Positions 25,706 through 35,774 are shown, counted from the first letter of the stretch. The stretch is 64,000 bases of DNA from Massilia aquatica (GCF_011682045.1 NZ_VVIW01000020.1:1-64000); one strand, 5' to 3'. The notes: generated by a model not told the origin, from the sequence alone. A program made the numbers and translations.

Positions 25706-26638
25706 ATGACATTCTTCGCTCCACACCGTGCCAGCCTGCGCTGGCTGCCCGCCTGCCTGGCCCTGGCCGCGCTGCCGGCCGGCGCCCAGCAGCGCACCAC
25801 CCTCATCGAGCTGATGAACGCCTACCGCGCCGCCCCGCACCTGTGCCAGGGCGCCACGCTGGGACCGGTGGCGCCGCTGCTGGCGCATCCGGCCTTGTCC
25901 AACGTCCAGGTCGGGTCGGGCACCCTGCTGGCGCTGGCGATCGAACGCGCCGGCTATGCGGTGGCCCAGGCCGAAGCGATCCATGTGGCGGGCGTGTCCG
26001 ATCCGCTGCGGGTCATGGCCAGCATCGAGCGCAGCTACTGCAAGACACTGTTGAATGCCCGCTTTTCGCACGTGGGCGCGCGCCGCGACGGCGAGAACTG
26101 GCTGATCGTGCTGGCCGAGCCGGCCCCGCCCTCGGCCGCCTCGCGCCTGCCGCCCTCGCGCGAGGCCGGGCTGCGCATCCTGGCGGCGGCCAACCGCGCC
26201 CGCGCCAGCGCCCGCAACTGCGGCGCGCAAGCGTTCGAGGCCGCGCCGCCGCTGGTGTGGAACGAGCAACTGGCCGCCGCAGCGCTCGGCCACAGCGCCG
26301 ACATGGCCGGCCAGCGCTATTTCAGCCATGCGGGCAAAGATGGGCGCATGGTCGGGGAACGCGCGCTGGCGGCCGGCTACCAGTGGCGCCGGGTCGGCGA
26401 AAACATCGCGGTCGGGCAGGATTCGCCCGACGAGGTGGTGGCCGGATGGTTGGACAGCCCGGGCCACTGCGCCAACCTGATGGATGCGCAATTGAGCGAG
26501 ATGGGCGCCGGCTACGCCATCAACCATGCCGGCGCGCGCGCGCGGGTGTACTGGACCCAGGTGCTGGCGGAGCCCGTCGCGCCGCGTGACCCGGTCAGGC
26601 AAGCCGCCACGGATGGCGTCTGCTGCAATGCACAATAA
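25706..26638 (+). CDS. Exported CAP-domain (SCP/PR1-like) protein
   Basis: 310 residues. A signal peptide covers about 1-27 (LPACLALAALPAGA-QQ). The N-terminal half of about 120 residues is not recognised. The C-terminal half (about 155-290) is a CAP/SCP domain: ANRARASARNCG, HSADMAGQRYFSH, GENIAVGQ, WLDSPGHCANLMDAQLSEMG. The His and Glu residues that form the CAP cavity are present. Bacterial CAP proteins are secreted and mostly of unknown activity. There is no clear GGAG site before ATG 25706. Confidence 0.88.
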   Translation: MTFFAPHRASLRWLPACLALAALPAGAQQRTTLIELMNAYRAAPHLCQGATLGPVAPLLAHPALSNVQVGSGTLLALAIERAGYAVAQAEAIHVAGVSDPLRVMASIERSYCKTLLNARFSHVGARRDGENWLIVLAEPAPPSAASRLPPSREAGLRILAAANRARASARNCGAQAFEAAPPLVWNEQLAAAALGHSADMAGQRYFSHAGKDGRMVGERALAAGYQWRRVGENIAVGQDSPDEVVAGWLDSPGHCANLMDAQLSEMGAGYAINHAGARARVYWTQVLAEPVAPRDPVRQAATDGVCCNAQ

Positions 26639-26794
26639 GTAAACTCCCACAAGAGCATAAACGCAACTTTTTCTCAAAATGAATAAATAGTTATTTGTAG
26701 AATGAATTGACCTGCCCGTAAAATTCCGTCCGGATATATTTACAACGAAAAGTCCTGTCCACAGGACCAATCAATCACGGAACGGAATACGAAA

Positions 26795-27640
26795 ATGCTC
26801 TCCAGGATGATGATCGCCGGCGCTGTAGCGCTGTGCTTTAGTGCCTGCACCACCGCCCCGACACGGGTCGCGCTCGACCCTGCGGCAAAAGAACTGACCC
26901 AGGTACCTGTGACCAGCCTGCTGCCCCAGGACGAAATCATTGTGCGCGCCGAGGCGTTCGGTGCCGGCGCCGCCCTCGGTGGCGGCCTGATCGGTGCATT
27001 CATCGACTCGAAAGTGGCCGAATCGCGCCAGAACACCATTCACGGCGTCCTGGCCCCGTTCTACGCCTCGGTCGACGACTACGATTTCCGCTCGCACTAC
27101 CTGCAGGCGCTGGCGGCCAACCTGGCCAGCGGCACGCCGCTCAAGTTCGGCGCTCCCGAAAGCCAGCCGATGCCGTCGACCATGCAGCAGATCACCGACC
27201 GCATCAATGCGGTGGGCGCCGGCAAGGGCCTGATGGTCATCCAGACCAGCTACACCTTCACGCCCGACTTCAAGCAGCTGAGCGTGCGCTCGGTGGCCAC
27301 CCTGTCGCGCCCGAACGTGGAACAGAAGTCCTTCCTCAATACCTATGTCTTCGTGTCCAGCCCATTGGGCGCGGGTGGCGCCGACTCGCTCAAGGCATGG
27401 GGCGACAACAAGGGCGCGGCCTACCGCAGCGCCTCCAGGGACGCCATCGACAACCTCATGATGATGATGAAACTCGACCTGATGGCCGGCCCTGCGGACG
27501 CCGCCGACCTGCCGAAAGGCGTGATTCCGATGATCACCGGTGTCAGCGTGGCCCAGCCGAACGCATCCGTGCTGGCATCCGCCAACGGCCGTTCCGTCCT
27601 CCGTGCGACCAACGGCCACCTGTATTCCATCGCCCAATAA
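26795..27640 (+). CDS. Lipoprotein of unknown function
   Basis: 281 residues starting with a lipoprotein signal (ALCFSAC, Cys at about residue 18). A short Gly/Ala-rich hydrophobic stretch (GAGAALGGGLIGAFI, about 56-70) could touch a membrane. The rest looks like a soluble alpha/beta domain with no known signature. It is followed after 15 bases by the small periplasmic protein gene at 27656 in the same direction, so the two form an operon that ends at the terminator near 28241. Role unknown; an envelope assembly pair is a guess. Confidence 0.65.
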   Translation: MLSRMMIAGAVALCFSACTTAPTRVALDPAAKELTQVPVTSLLPQDEIIVRAEAFGAGAALGGGLIGAFIDSKVAESRQNTIHGVLAPFYASVDDYDFRSHYLQALAANLASGTPLKFGAPESQPMPSTMQQITDRINAVGAGKGLMVIQTSYTFTPDFKQLSVRSVATLSRPNVEQKSFLNTYVFVSSPLGAGGADSLKAWGDNKGAAYRSASRDAIDNLMMMMKLDLMAGPADAADLPKGVIPMITGVSVAQPNASVLASANGRSVLRATNGHLYSIAQ

Positions 27641-27655
27641 GAAGCGGAACCGACC

Positions 27656-28222
27656 ATGATGAAACCATCGATCCACCTGTTTGCTCCACTGTTGTCGTGC
27701 CTGCTGGCCGCCGGCGCCAGCGCCGCCGAGACCAAGGTAGCGCTCAACTATGAAGCCGCCAGCAGCGACGTCGCCGCCAAGCCGGTGGCCGGCGCCTGCG
27801 CCATCAATATCGTCAGCATCAGCGACCAGCGTCCGACCAGGGACGGCATCGGCGCCGACTTTCCGGTGCCGACCGACAGCCCGGAGCCGTTTGTCAGTGC
27901 CAGCCTCGATGCGCTGAAAGACTACGGCTTCACCGTCTCGCACAGCAAAACCGCCCTGCCGCAGGCGGTCAACCTCGATGTGCGCCTGATCCGCGCCTAC
28001 ACCTGGTTCGGCCACATGCGCATCAACGCCATGGTGGCGCTGGACGTGACGGCGCAAGGCGCGGCGCAGGAAAAATTCCGCGCCACCGGCAGCAAGGCGA
28101 ATATGTGGAATGGCCAGTCGGAGCACGTCACGGCGCTGAACTACGCCACCAACACCATGCTCGCCAGCATGGCGCCAGCGCTGGCGGCCCACTGCGGCAA
28201 AGCCAGGGTCGCGATGCGCTAA
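27656..28222 (+). CDS. Periplasmic protein of unknown function
   Basis: 188 residues with a Sec signal peptide (LLSCLLAAGASAA). The mature part carries VAGACAINIVSISDQRPTRDGIG and VNLDVRLIRAYTWFGHMRINAM, the latter reminiscent of the beta-strand layout of small lipoproteins that bind partner lipoproteins, but no family is certain. Two cysteines (one near 48, one near the C-terminus in AAHCGKA) could form a disulfide. It is the second gene of an operon with the lipoprotein at 26795. Confidence 0.6.
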   Translation: MMKPSIHLFAPLLSCLLAAGASAAETKVALNYEAASSDVAAKPVAGACAINIVSISDQRPTRDGIGADFPVPTDSPEPFVSASLDALKDYGFTVSHSKTALPQAVNLDVRLIRAYTWFGHMRINAMVALDVTAQGAAQEKFRATGSKANMWNGQSEHVTALNYATNTMLASMAPALAAHCGKARVAMR

Positions 28223-28240
28223 GCAAGCCAGCATCCATGA

Positions 28241-28268
28241 AACGCCACCTTCGGGTGGCGTTTTTTTT
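28241..28268 (+). terminator. Rho-independent terminator
   Basis: AACGCCACC, loop TTCG, GGTGGCGTT, then eight T: a textbook terminator closing the preceding two-gene operon. Confidence 0.93.
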
Positions 28269-28333
28269 GGGCAAAGCGTGCGCCTATGCGTTTGGGGTAT
28301 ATTGTCTGGTTGACCATACCGCCCGGAGAAAAC

Positions 28334-29785
28334 ATGAACCGTCACGCCATTGCGCCTACCCTGATCCTCCTGCTGGCCGCCAGTGCACCGGCGTGGGCCG
28401 AACCGCCGCCGCCGACCGGTGCCAGGGTGGCGCCTCTGCCGCCGGGCTTTGCCAAGAGCGTGCTCGCGAGCGGCTTCGCCAACCCACACAACATGGTGCT
28501 GGGGCCGGACGGCCAGCTGTGGCTGACCGAGCAGACCGGCAAGCGCGTGCTGCGCGTCGACCCGGCCAGCGGCAAGAAAACCGTGATCGCCACCATCGAG
28601 GACGTGGTCTCCTCCGACAAGGCGCAAGACGGCTTGCTCGGGCTGGCCCTGCATCCGGACCTGCTCAAGAAGCGCGGGCGCGACTACGTGTATGTGTCGT
28701 TCTCGTACGCCAGCGGCGAGGGCGGCGCTTTTCCCAACCGCACCGCGATCCGCCGCTATACCTACGATGCGAAGACCCGGAAACTGGGCGCGCCGAAGGA
28801 TGTCATCAAAGGCTTGCCATCCTCGCACGACCACCAGTCGGCGCGCCTGCTGTTTGGGCCCGACCAGAAACTGTACTATGCCATCGGCGACCAGGGCGCC
28901 AACCAGATGAGCTATCTGTGCGTGCCGAACCTGGCGCAGGCGCTGCCAAGCGCCGCCGAGGTGGGCGCCGCCGACTGGCGCCACTATCGCGGCAAGATCC
29001 TGCGCCTGAACCAGGATGGCTCGATCCCGCTCGATAACCCGGTCATCCACGGCGTCAAAAGCCACGTCTACGCCTGGGGCATCCGCAATACCCAGGGCAT
29101 GGTGTTCAGTCCCGCCGGCCAGCTGTACGCCACCGAACAGGGACCGAATACCGACGACGAACTTAACCTGATCCTGGCCGGGCGCAATTACGGCTGGCCC
29201 AACGTGGCCGGCTACAAGGACAACGCCGCCTACGCCTACGCCAATTATTCGAAGGCCGAAGGCGGCTGCGACGGCGTCAAGGACCCGGCCGCGAACGGCA
29301 CCAGCGTGCCGCCGGGCGTGCCGGTGCAGAAGGAATCGGCGTGGTCCGATCCGGATTTTGTGGAACCTTTGAAGACCTTCTACACGGTCGACAACAGCTT
29401 CAGTTTCAAGGACCCGGTATGCGCCGACAACAGCCTGTATTACATCTGCTGGCCGACCGTTGCGCCATCCTCGGTCGCCTATTACAAGGGCGGCAAGGCG
29501 GGCGTGCCGGGATGGGAGAACTCGCTGCTGATCGGCAGCCTGAAACGCGGCACCATCTACCGCGTGCGCCTCGATGCGACAGGCCACGTGCCGCTCGGTG
29601 ACGCCGAGCCGCTGTTTCGTTCGGTGAACCGTTATCGCGACGTGGTGGTCAGCGCCGATGGCGCCACCATTTACGTGGCCACCGATGTCGAAGGCTCGCT
29701 CGGCACCGGCGAGAACGGCGCGCCGGCCAGCAGGCTGGAAAACCCGGGCGCCATCCTGGTGTTCAAGTACAGCGGCGCCAGGTAA
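28334..29785 (+). CDS. gdhB: Soluble PQQ-dependent glucose/aldose dehydrogenase (GdhB type)
   Basis: 483 residues with a Sec signal peptide (TLILLLAASAPAWA), hence periplasmic. It matches the soluble quinoprotein glucose dehydrogenase of Acinetobacter: HDHQSARLLFGPDQKLYYAI (catalytic His near 165), YAWGIRNTQGMVFSP, EQGPNTDDELNLIL, NYGWPNVAGYKD and the C-terminal RYRDVVVSADGATIYVATD. The enzyme oxidises aldoses to lactones with bound PQQ and Ca2+ and passes electrons to the respiratory chain. GGAG before ATG 28334 gives the start. Length fits the family. No PQQ synthesis genes lie in the window. Confidence 0.92.
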   Translation: MNRHAIAPTLILLLAASAPAWAEPPPPTGARVAPLPPGFAKSVLASGFANPHNMVLGPDGQLWLTEQTGKRVLRVDPASGKKTVIATIEDVVSSDKAQDGLLGLALHPDLLKKRGRDYVYVSFSYASGEGGAFPNRTAIRRYTYDAKTRKLGAPKDVIKGLPSSHDHQSARLLFGPDQKLYYAIGDQGANQMSYLCVPNLAQALPSAAEVGAADWRHYRGKILRLNQDGSIPLDNPVIHGVKSHVYAWGIRNTQGMVFSPAGQLYATEQGPNTDDELNLILAGRNYGWPNVAGYKDNAAYAYANYSKAEGGCDGVKDPAANGTSVPPGVPVQKESAWSDPDFVEPLKTFYTVDNSFSFKDPVCADNSLYYICWPTVAPSSVAYYKGGKAGVPGWENSLLIGSLKRGTIYRVRLDATGHVPLGDAEPLFRSVNRYRDVVVSADGATIYVATDVEGSLGTGENGAPASRLENPGAILVFKYSGAR

Positions 29786-29794
29786 GGCCCGCTG

Positions 29795-32107
29795 TCACCA
29801 GCGCGCCGGCCGGCCCAAGTCGCCGGCGCGATAGTCGCACACGCCTTGCGGGAAGATCCGCGCCAGCCATTGATGGTCCTGCGCGGTGAACCTGGCCGCC
29901 TCCGGATAGGTGCCGTCGCCCAGTGCGGTGGCCACCGGTTTGAGCTTGCACTTGAAGATATCGCCCTTGATCGAGTCGCCCGCCACCATGCGCGGGCTGG
30001 AAAAGATCGGAAACGCGACGCTGCAGGCGCCCTTGGGGCGCTGGTTCAACACCCCATCCCAGACGGACGTTCCGCTGGCGATCACCGCACCGCTGGCGTC
30101 GAAACAGCGGTCGTTAAACGCGGCCGGCGCGGCGCCGTCGCTCAGGTAACGGTCCAGCACCGCCAGCGCGTCGATCGCGCGCGCGCTCTGATCGGCCTTC
30201 TCGGCCGCGAACCAGATCACCTGGTTCTTCGCCGCCGCGCGGTTGGCGCCCAGCAGGCGCGCGCGCACCGAAAACGCCTGGCGCGCATTGTGCATATTGA
30301 GCGACGGCTCCAGATACGGGCGCACGTCGATCATGGGAATGTCCAGGCGCTGGCCGGTGAACACATGGCCGGACGCATAGGCTGCGCGCATGGCCGCCAG
30401 GTCGCCCGCGCGCCGTGGCGCCGGCACCCCGTCCGGATCGCGACAGTTGGCGCTGCGCTGCATGTTGCGCGCGTCGAAAGGATCGGCGGCCGCGTCCCAC
30501 ATGACGAATTGCGACGGTTCCTTCCAGCTGCCGACGCAGGCGTTGATGCGCAAGAATTCATCCTTGCCGATCTGTCCCTGCGCCAGCGCGCCAAGGCCGT
30601 ACTGCACGCCCACGTTATCAATCGGGCTCGGGGCATGGCCGTCGCCGTCGGTGCCATAGATATTGGCCAGGTCGTTCCAGTGCGTCCATTTGACCTTGGA
30701 AAAAACGTCCGCCGGATAGCCGTAATTTTGTGCCACCAGCTCGTAGCGCGGATCCTTGAAGACGGGATTGAGCACGGTCGGCACCGCGCCCTGCCAGCCG
30801 TTGATGCATTCGGTCGATCCGGGTTTGTTGGTGACCGGATTACCGGCCGTATCGCTGGCGTTCGAGCCTTCGATCAGGGCGCGCCGGCTCCAGCTTGCCC
30901 AGGGCGAGGCCGGATCGCGCGCCACCTCGTCGCTGAAATACTGCTCGAGCAGCGGGCAGTCGGCCACCGGAATGGTTTGCGTGACCATGTCCGGATACGA
31001 TTGCACGGGAATGCCGGCGTCCAGCAATCCGGGCCGGTTTTGCGCAAACAGGTATTGCTGCACCGCCCCGCCCGAGCCGCCGATCCCGATCGTGAATTTT
31101 GGCTGGCCGACCGCTTCGATAAAGCGCTCCTTGGTCATCATGGCCGTTTCTTCGGCCAGGCGCATGTTGTAGTGCACGCCCGCTTCGTTACCGGACGAAC
31201 TGGCCACCGCGTAGCCCTGCGCCAGGATGCGCGAAATGATCTGGCGCTCGATGCCGCGCAAGCCATTGCTGAACCAGATCGCGGAACCCTGCTGGTGACC
31301 CAGGCCGACGCCGCCGCGCAGCCAGTACACCAGCTTGCGGTTCCAGGATGCGGTCTCGAAGCCGGGCGCTGTATCGGGGCGCTGCGCCGACGGCGCCAGC
31401 ATGGCGATGGTGTACACGAAGCGGTTGATGGTGCCGGCTTCGACCCGCACCACATACGGCACGCTGGCGCCTTTCAGGACGATGGTTTTCAGGTCGGCCG
31501 GGGGCGTTGTATAGCCGGTGGCGGCATCAAAAGGCTTGAAGCCGTCGCCGTTGAAGTAGAAGTAGTGGATCTGGGTCTTGATGGCGCAGGACTTGCTGTG
31601 GCCGACCGGGCGTCCGCCAACAACGTCGAACACCGGGTGGCCGATGCCGTCCTGGTTATCGACCAGCGGCTGGCCCAGGCCGGACTCCTGGGTGCGGCAC
31701 ACGAACGGCTGCTGCTGCGGGCCGCTGAAAATGGGACCGCTGAGCGGGTGGTTGGTCAGCACCAGCGAGGCCGACGCATCGCCCCCGCCAGGGCCGGCGT
31801 AGCGCACTTCGAGCGTATTGGCGCCGTCGGCCAGGCCTGACACCACCCCTTCCATGCGCGTGCCGGCGCCCACCAGCGGCGGGGCGATGCGCCGGCCATT
31901 GAGCAGGAAGGTCAGCCCGGCCGCATCCGGCGCCGCGCTGACGGCAATGCGGGCGTCGCCGCCCGACACTTCATGCGGCTTGCTCGACAACACGGTGAGC
32001 GACAGCTTGCTGTCCGGCGCCTGTGGCGCGCCGCCGCAGCCGGCCAGTGCGATGGGCACGAGCGCAGCGGCGAGCGCGCAGGCGAAGCTTGGGTTCCAAG
32101 GGGTCAT
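29795..32107 (-). CDS. DUF6351 lipoprotein, putative alpha/beta hydrolase
   Basis: 770 residues, beginning with a lipoprotein signal (VPIALAGCGG). An Ig-like region (about 30-120) is followed by a large domain with a serine-hydrolase-like elbow GIGGSGGAVQQ near residue 340 and DIPMIDVRPYLEP and HQWLARIFP later. This matches the DUF6351 family, thought to be related to tannase-like esterases; the substrate is not known. GGAGG eight bases before ATG 32107 supports this start over an in-frame ATG 24 codons upstream. It converges with the glucose dehydrogenase gene, with nine bases between stops. Confidence 0.8.
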   Translation of the reverse strand: MTPWNPSFACALAAALVPIALAGCGGAPQAPDSKLSLTVLSSKPHEVSGGDARIAVSAAPDAAGLTFLLNGRRIAPPLVGAGTRMEGVVSGLADGANTLEVRYAGPGGGDASASLVLTNHPLSGPIFSGPQQQPFVCRTQESGLGQPLVDNQDGIGHPVFDVVGGRPVGHSKSCAIKTQIHYFYFNGDGFKPFDAATGYTTPPADLKTIVLKGASVPYVVRVEAGTINRFVYTIAMLAPSAQRPDTAPGFETASWNRKLVYWLRGGVGLGHQQGSAIWFSNGLRGIERQIISRILAQGYAVASSSGNEAGVHYNMRLAEETAMMTKERFIEAVGQPKFTIGIGGSGGAVQQYLFAQNRPGLLDAGIPVQSYPDMVTQTIPVADCPLLEQYFSDEVARDPASPWASWSRRALIEGSNASDTAGNPVTNKPGSTECINGWQGAVPTVLNPVFKDPRYELVAQNYGYPADVFSKVKWTHWNDLANIYGTDGDGHAPSPIDNVGVQYGLGALAQGQIGKDEFLRINACVGSWKEPSQFVMWDAAADPFDARNMQRSANCRDPDGVPAPRRAGDLAAMRAAYASGHVFTGQRLDIPMIDVRPYLEPSLNMHNARQAFSVRARLLGANRAAAKNQVIWFAAEKADQSARAIDALAVLDRYLSDGAAPAAFNDRCFDASGAVIASGTSVWDGVLNQRPKGACSVAFPIFSSPRMVAGDSIKGDIFKCKLKPVATALGDGTYPEAARFTAQDHQWLARIFPQGVCDYRAGDLGRPARW

Positions 32108-32671
32108 GGCGATTGCCTCCGGAGTGATTGAACGGGACCGACCAGTCTTCAATCTTGCTCTGCGACGCCCGATCAGCATTGATGATAGTCAATTTCCTAA
32201 AGCATCGCACCAGCCATCCCTGGCGGGGATGCGGTGCAACACAATGGTTTGTCAATCTTGCTCTGCCGTTTGGCGCCAGCGAGAATCGGTCGGCCAGGCA
32301 TTGTTCCTGGCTGTTGCGCACGCTAAAACAACACCTCGGCGGGTGGTTTGCGGACCCCTGATTTTTACGCACACAGCATGGCGCGCCAGTCGCCCGTAGA
32401 GGAAAGCGCAAGCGCAGCGGGCTGCACCAGTGCGCGCGCGCGCCGCCGTGTCCTGGACGCTGCGGATTTTGTTTGCGTGGGGCATTTCTCATAGTAGACT
32501 GGATCATCAACGCAAGCTGGGGAACATCGAAGCATGCCTGCCCAATTCCGCACCACCGTTCATCAACCGCCGCGCCCGGCACACCCCGGCGCCGGCGCCC
32601 TTGTCCTGTCCAAGCTGTCCCGTTCGCACTCCCTTTCCTCACGCCGCGACTGACCTTCAAAAGGAAGCCCC
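32108..32671. other. Long divergent intergenic region
   Basis: 564 bases without a supported gene, between the DUF6351 gene (minus) and the HDOD gene (plus). TCAATCTTGCTCTGC occurs twice (32149-32163 and 32252-32266). ATTGA-TGATAG-TCAAT at 32178-32193 is a short interrupted palindrome near the DUF6351 start and could be an operator. AAAAGGAAG at 32658-32666 is the ribosome site of the HDOD gene. Confidence 0.35.
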
Positions 32672-33472
32672 ATGCCCGCACTCTCCGCATTTTTTCAGAA
32701 CGTCAAACTCCCGGTGATTTCCGAAGTGGCCCACGCGCTCATCAAAACGCTGGATGATGAAGATGCCTCGGCCAAGTCGATCAGCGCCATCATCGCGCGC
32801 GATCCGGCGCTCACCGCCAAGCTGATGCGCCTGGCCAACAGCGCCCGTTTCGGCGTCTCGCGCGGCGTCAACTCGCTCGACGACGCCATCGCCATGACCG
32901 GCATGGCGCACGTACGCACGCTGGCGCTGGCGGCCTGCTTCGCAGAATCGTTTCCCGATCTGCCAGGGCTCGACAGCGATGAATTCTGGAAAAGCAGCAT
33001 GGCCTGCGCCGGCTACGCCAAGTGGCTATCGACCAGCCTGGGCAGCGACGGCCAGGATGCCTGGCTGGCCGGCATGATGGTGCGCCTGGGCGAACTGCTG
33101 ATTTACCAGGCCGAGCCGACCGCGTTCGCCGAAATCGAACAGCAGCCGCACCTGCCGGGCGGACGCTGGGAGCGCGAGCAGCGCTTGCTGGGATTTTGCG
33201 AAGGGGACATTACGGCCGAGCTGGGCCGGCGCTGGAACTTTCCGGTGCAGATCGTGAACGCGCTGGAATGCTCATCGGACCCGATGGCGGCGCACCCGTT
33301 CAACAAACTCGGCGCCATCATCCACCTGGCCAGCCTGCTGGCCGATACCCCGAGCGACGATCCGGAAATTCTCGATACGCTGCCGGAAGATATCGTCACC
33401 GCCCTGCAACTGAAACACGAATGGATGAAGAAGAAGTTTCCGTCGCATAGTTCGTTTTCGGCGGCGCCGTAG
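32672..33472 (+). CDS. HDOD-domain signalling protein
   Basis: 266 residues, nearly all one HDOD domain (LPVISEVAHALIKTLDDEDA, ARDPALTAKLMRLANSARFG, DDAIAMTGMAHVRTLALA, WLAGMMVRLGELLIY). HDOD is an HD-superfamily fold without the full metal-binding set and serves as an output or scaffold module in cell-cycle, motility and c-di-GMP signalling. No additional effector domain is attached. AAGGAAG eight bases before ATG 32672 is a good ribosome site. It is transcribed alone. Confidence 0.9.
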   Translation: MPALSAFFQNVKLPVISEVAHALIKTLDDEDASAKSISAIIARDPALTAKLMRLANSARFGVSRGVNSLDDAIAMTGMAHVRTLALAACFAESFPDLPGLDSDEFWKSSMACAGYAKWLSTSLGSDGQDAWLAGMMVRLGELLIYQAEPTAFAEIEQQPHLPGGRWEREQRLLGFCEGDITAELGRRWNFPVQIVNALECSSDPMAAHPFNKLGAIIHLASLLADTPSDDPEILDTLPEDIVTALQLKHEWMKKKFPSHSSFSAAP

Positions 33473-33608
33473 CAAACGCCGCAGCAAACGCGGGAACGAT
33501 TCCCGCACCATGCCACTCCAACCGTGCAGCATGCCGCACGAAAGGAGAGGTCATGGAGTATTTGCACGCGCAACGGCGCGCACGCGAACACCCGCCCGCT
33601 TAGCCCGA

Positions 33609-35774
33609 TTAATCCGCAGCCAGCGCCAATCCGCCCATGGCCGGATCGCTGATCGCATCCTTGCCCGTTTCCACGCGGCCGGCAAAGCGCCGCACGTAGC
33701 CCGGCAGTTCGGTCACGCGCACGCTGAAGTCGTACCAGTTGCCGCAATCGCACAGCGGCCAGGCTTGCTCCGAGATGGCGCCGGCGGCCACCGTCACGTT
33801 CCACGCCGGCGCATCGAGATAGGCGTTGGCCTTGAGGACAAACGTGGCCGCGACCGTGCCATTGTTGCGCAGCTTGGCCGAGACGGCGCCGTTGGCGATG
33901 TCGTAGCAAACCTGGATTTCCGGCTGCGGGCCCTGGCGCGCCGCCGTGCCGCTGAAGTGGCGGTGAAAACCATTCGGCCCCAGCACCCACAGGTCGTACT
34001 TGCCCATCTGGTCGCCCAGCGCCCAGACCCCGTTCAGGTCCTTGCCCGCTTCGACCGTGTAGCGCCGTGGCGGCTTGTTCAACTGGTTCTGGTCGTACAC
34101 GTGGAACACCGCGGCGGCCGTGCCCGTGTTCGCGAACAGCAGTTCGACCTCGACCTTGTCGGGATGCACGCGCGCACTGGTGTGCAGCTCGTACGGCAAG
34201 GCGCGCGAGGGCCGCGTGCCGGCCACCTGGGCCGGTAATTCGGGCAGCGGCGGCAGGTCCGGCATTTTGGTGTCGCCCAGCGCGCGGGCGCGGGCTGCCA
34301 GCGCCCTGGTGTCCGGCAAGGCGGTCGCAAAGGCGGTGCCGTCCGGGTCCTTGAAGTTGAATGCACTCATCAAGTCGCCGCAAACGGCGCGGCGCCACGG
34401 CGTAATGCTCGGTTCCATCACCCCGAAACGGGTTTCGATGAACCGGATCACCGAGGTATGGTCGAACACTTGCGAGTTGACCCAGCCGCCCTTGCTCCAC
34501 GGCGAAATGACATACATCGGCACGCGTGGCCCGAGCCCGTACGGGCGGTGCATGAGGGCCGGTGCTTCACTGCTTTCGGTGGAACGCATCTCATGGTATT
34601 CGCCGACCGTGCTGACGGTCGAGGCGCCGGCCAGCACGGCCTGCTTCGGGTCGCTGTTCCATTCCACATACGATGGCGCGGCAGGCGGCGGCACGTGGTC
34701 GAAGAAGCCGTCGTTTTCGTCGAACATCAGGAACAGCACGGTCTTGCTCCAGACCTCGGGGTTCGCGGTCAGCGCGTCGAGCACGGCGGCGGTGTACTCG
34801 GCGCCCTGCGCCGGGCTGGACGGGCCGGGATGCTCCGACCCTTCGGCGGTGGCGACGATGAACGACACTTGCGGCAGCTTGTTGCCCTGCACGTCGAGTT
34901 TGAGCTGGTCGAGGTCGCGCGTGCTCATGCCGCGTTCGCGCAACTGCGGATCGGATCCGGGCAGGTTGGCAAACGCGTCGCGAAAGCGCCGGAAGCCGGC
35001 CAGCGGGTTGTCGGTGAAGTTGTCGGCCATGTTCTGGTACACCTGCCAGCCGATGCCGGCCGCCTGCAGCCGTTCCGGATAGGTGAGCCAGGCGTAGCCG
35101 CCGGTGGGGTCGTGCTCGACGCTGTCGTAGCTGTTGCCGATGACCGGGCCGTGGCCCTGCTTGAGCGGATCGTTGGCGCCGGTCCAGGCATACACCCGGT
35201 TCGGGTTGGTGCCGCCCAGGAACGAGCAGTGGTAAGCGTCGCAGATGGTGAACGCGTTGGCCAGCGCGAACTGGAAAGGAAGATCGGCTTCCTTGTAATA
35301 GCCCATCGAATGGTTCTGCTTGTGGGTCGGCCAGGTATCCATGATGCCGTGGTTCCACGCGTACTGGGCGTTGGGCCAGCTGTGCGGCGTGCCCGCCACC
35401 CGCATGGCATTGAAGCTTTGCTGGGTATTCAGATGGAAGGGCGCGATCACGCGCGGCGCCGCCGGCACGCTGTCGTTGAGCTGGTACCAGACCCGGTGCT
35501 TGCCCATCGCGCTCGAGGCCGGCAGCGGGATCGGGAAGCGGTCGCCGAAACCGCGCACCCCTTTCAGGGTGCCGAAGTAATGGTCGAAGGAACGGTTTTC
35601 CTGCATCAGGATGACGATATGCTCGACATCGCGGATGGTGCCGGTGCGGTTGTTGGCGGCGACCGCAAGTGCCCTGCTGATCGCGGGCGGAAACATGGAA
35701 AGCGCGGCGGCGCTAGCGCCGACCTTGGCGGCCTGGCGCAGGAACGCGCGTCTGCTGGTGGGTGTCATCGTCAT
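33609..35774 (-). CDS. Tat-exported phosphocholine-type phospholipase C
   Basis: 721 residues. The N-terminus has a twin-arginine signal (SRRAFLRQAAKVGASAAALS). The catalytic alkaline-phosphatase-like domain (about 45-480) carries VILMQENRSFDHYFGTLKG, GGTNPNRVYAWTG, FIVATAEGSEHPG, LMFDENDGFFDHVPPP and SPWSKGGWVNSQVFDHTSVI. Two C-terminal DUF756-type beta-domains (about 505-710) complete the non-haemolytic PlcN layout. The enzyme hydrolyses phosphatidylcholine or sphingomyelin headgroups outside the cytoplasm and is often induced by phosphate starvation; no Pho box was identified. It follows a small lipoprotein gene by 40 bases. Confidence 0.93.
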   Translation of the reverse strand: MTMTPTSRRAFLRQAAKVGASAAALSMFPPAISRALAVAANNRTGTIRDVEHIVILMQENRSFDHYFGTLKGVRGFGDRFPIPLPASSAMGKHRVWYQLNDSVPAAPRVIAPFHLNTQQSFNAMRVAGTPHSWPNAQYAWNHGIMDTWPTHKQNHSMGYYKEADLPFQFALANAFTICDAYHCSFLGGTNPNRVYAWTGANDPLKQGHGPVIGNSYDSVEHDPTGGYAWLTYPERLQAAGIGWQVYQNMADNFTDNPLAGFRRFRDAFANLPGSDPQLRERGMSTRDLDQLKLDVQGNKLPQVSFIVATAEGSEHPGPSSPAQGAEYTAAVLDALTANPEVWSKTVLFLMFDENDGFFDHVPPPAAPSYVEWNSDPKQAVLAGASTVSTVGEYHEMRSTESSEAPALMHRPYGLGPRVPMYVISPWSKGGWVNSQVFDHTSVIRFIETRFGVMEPSITPWRRAVCGDLMSAFNFKDPDGTAFATALPDTRALAARARALGDTKMPDLPPLPELPAQVAGTRPSRALPYELHTSARVHPDKVEVELLFANTGTAAAVFHVYDQNQLNKPPRRYTVEAGKDLNGVWALGDQMGKYDLWVLGPNGFHRHFSGTAARQGPQPEIQVCYDIANGAVSAKLRNNGTVAATFVLKANAYLDAPAWNVTVAAGAISEQAWPLCDCGNWYDFSVRVTELPGYVRRFAGRVETGKDAISDPAMGGLALAAD

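Noticed and set aside
32430-32757. Short open frames in the long gap before the HDOD gene
   Set aside because: Two overlapping frames, both Arg/Pro/Cys-rich with no ribosome site, and both running into the HDOD start.
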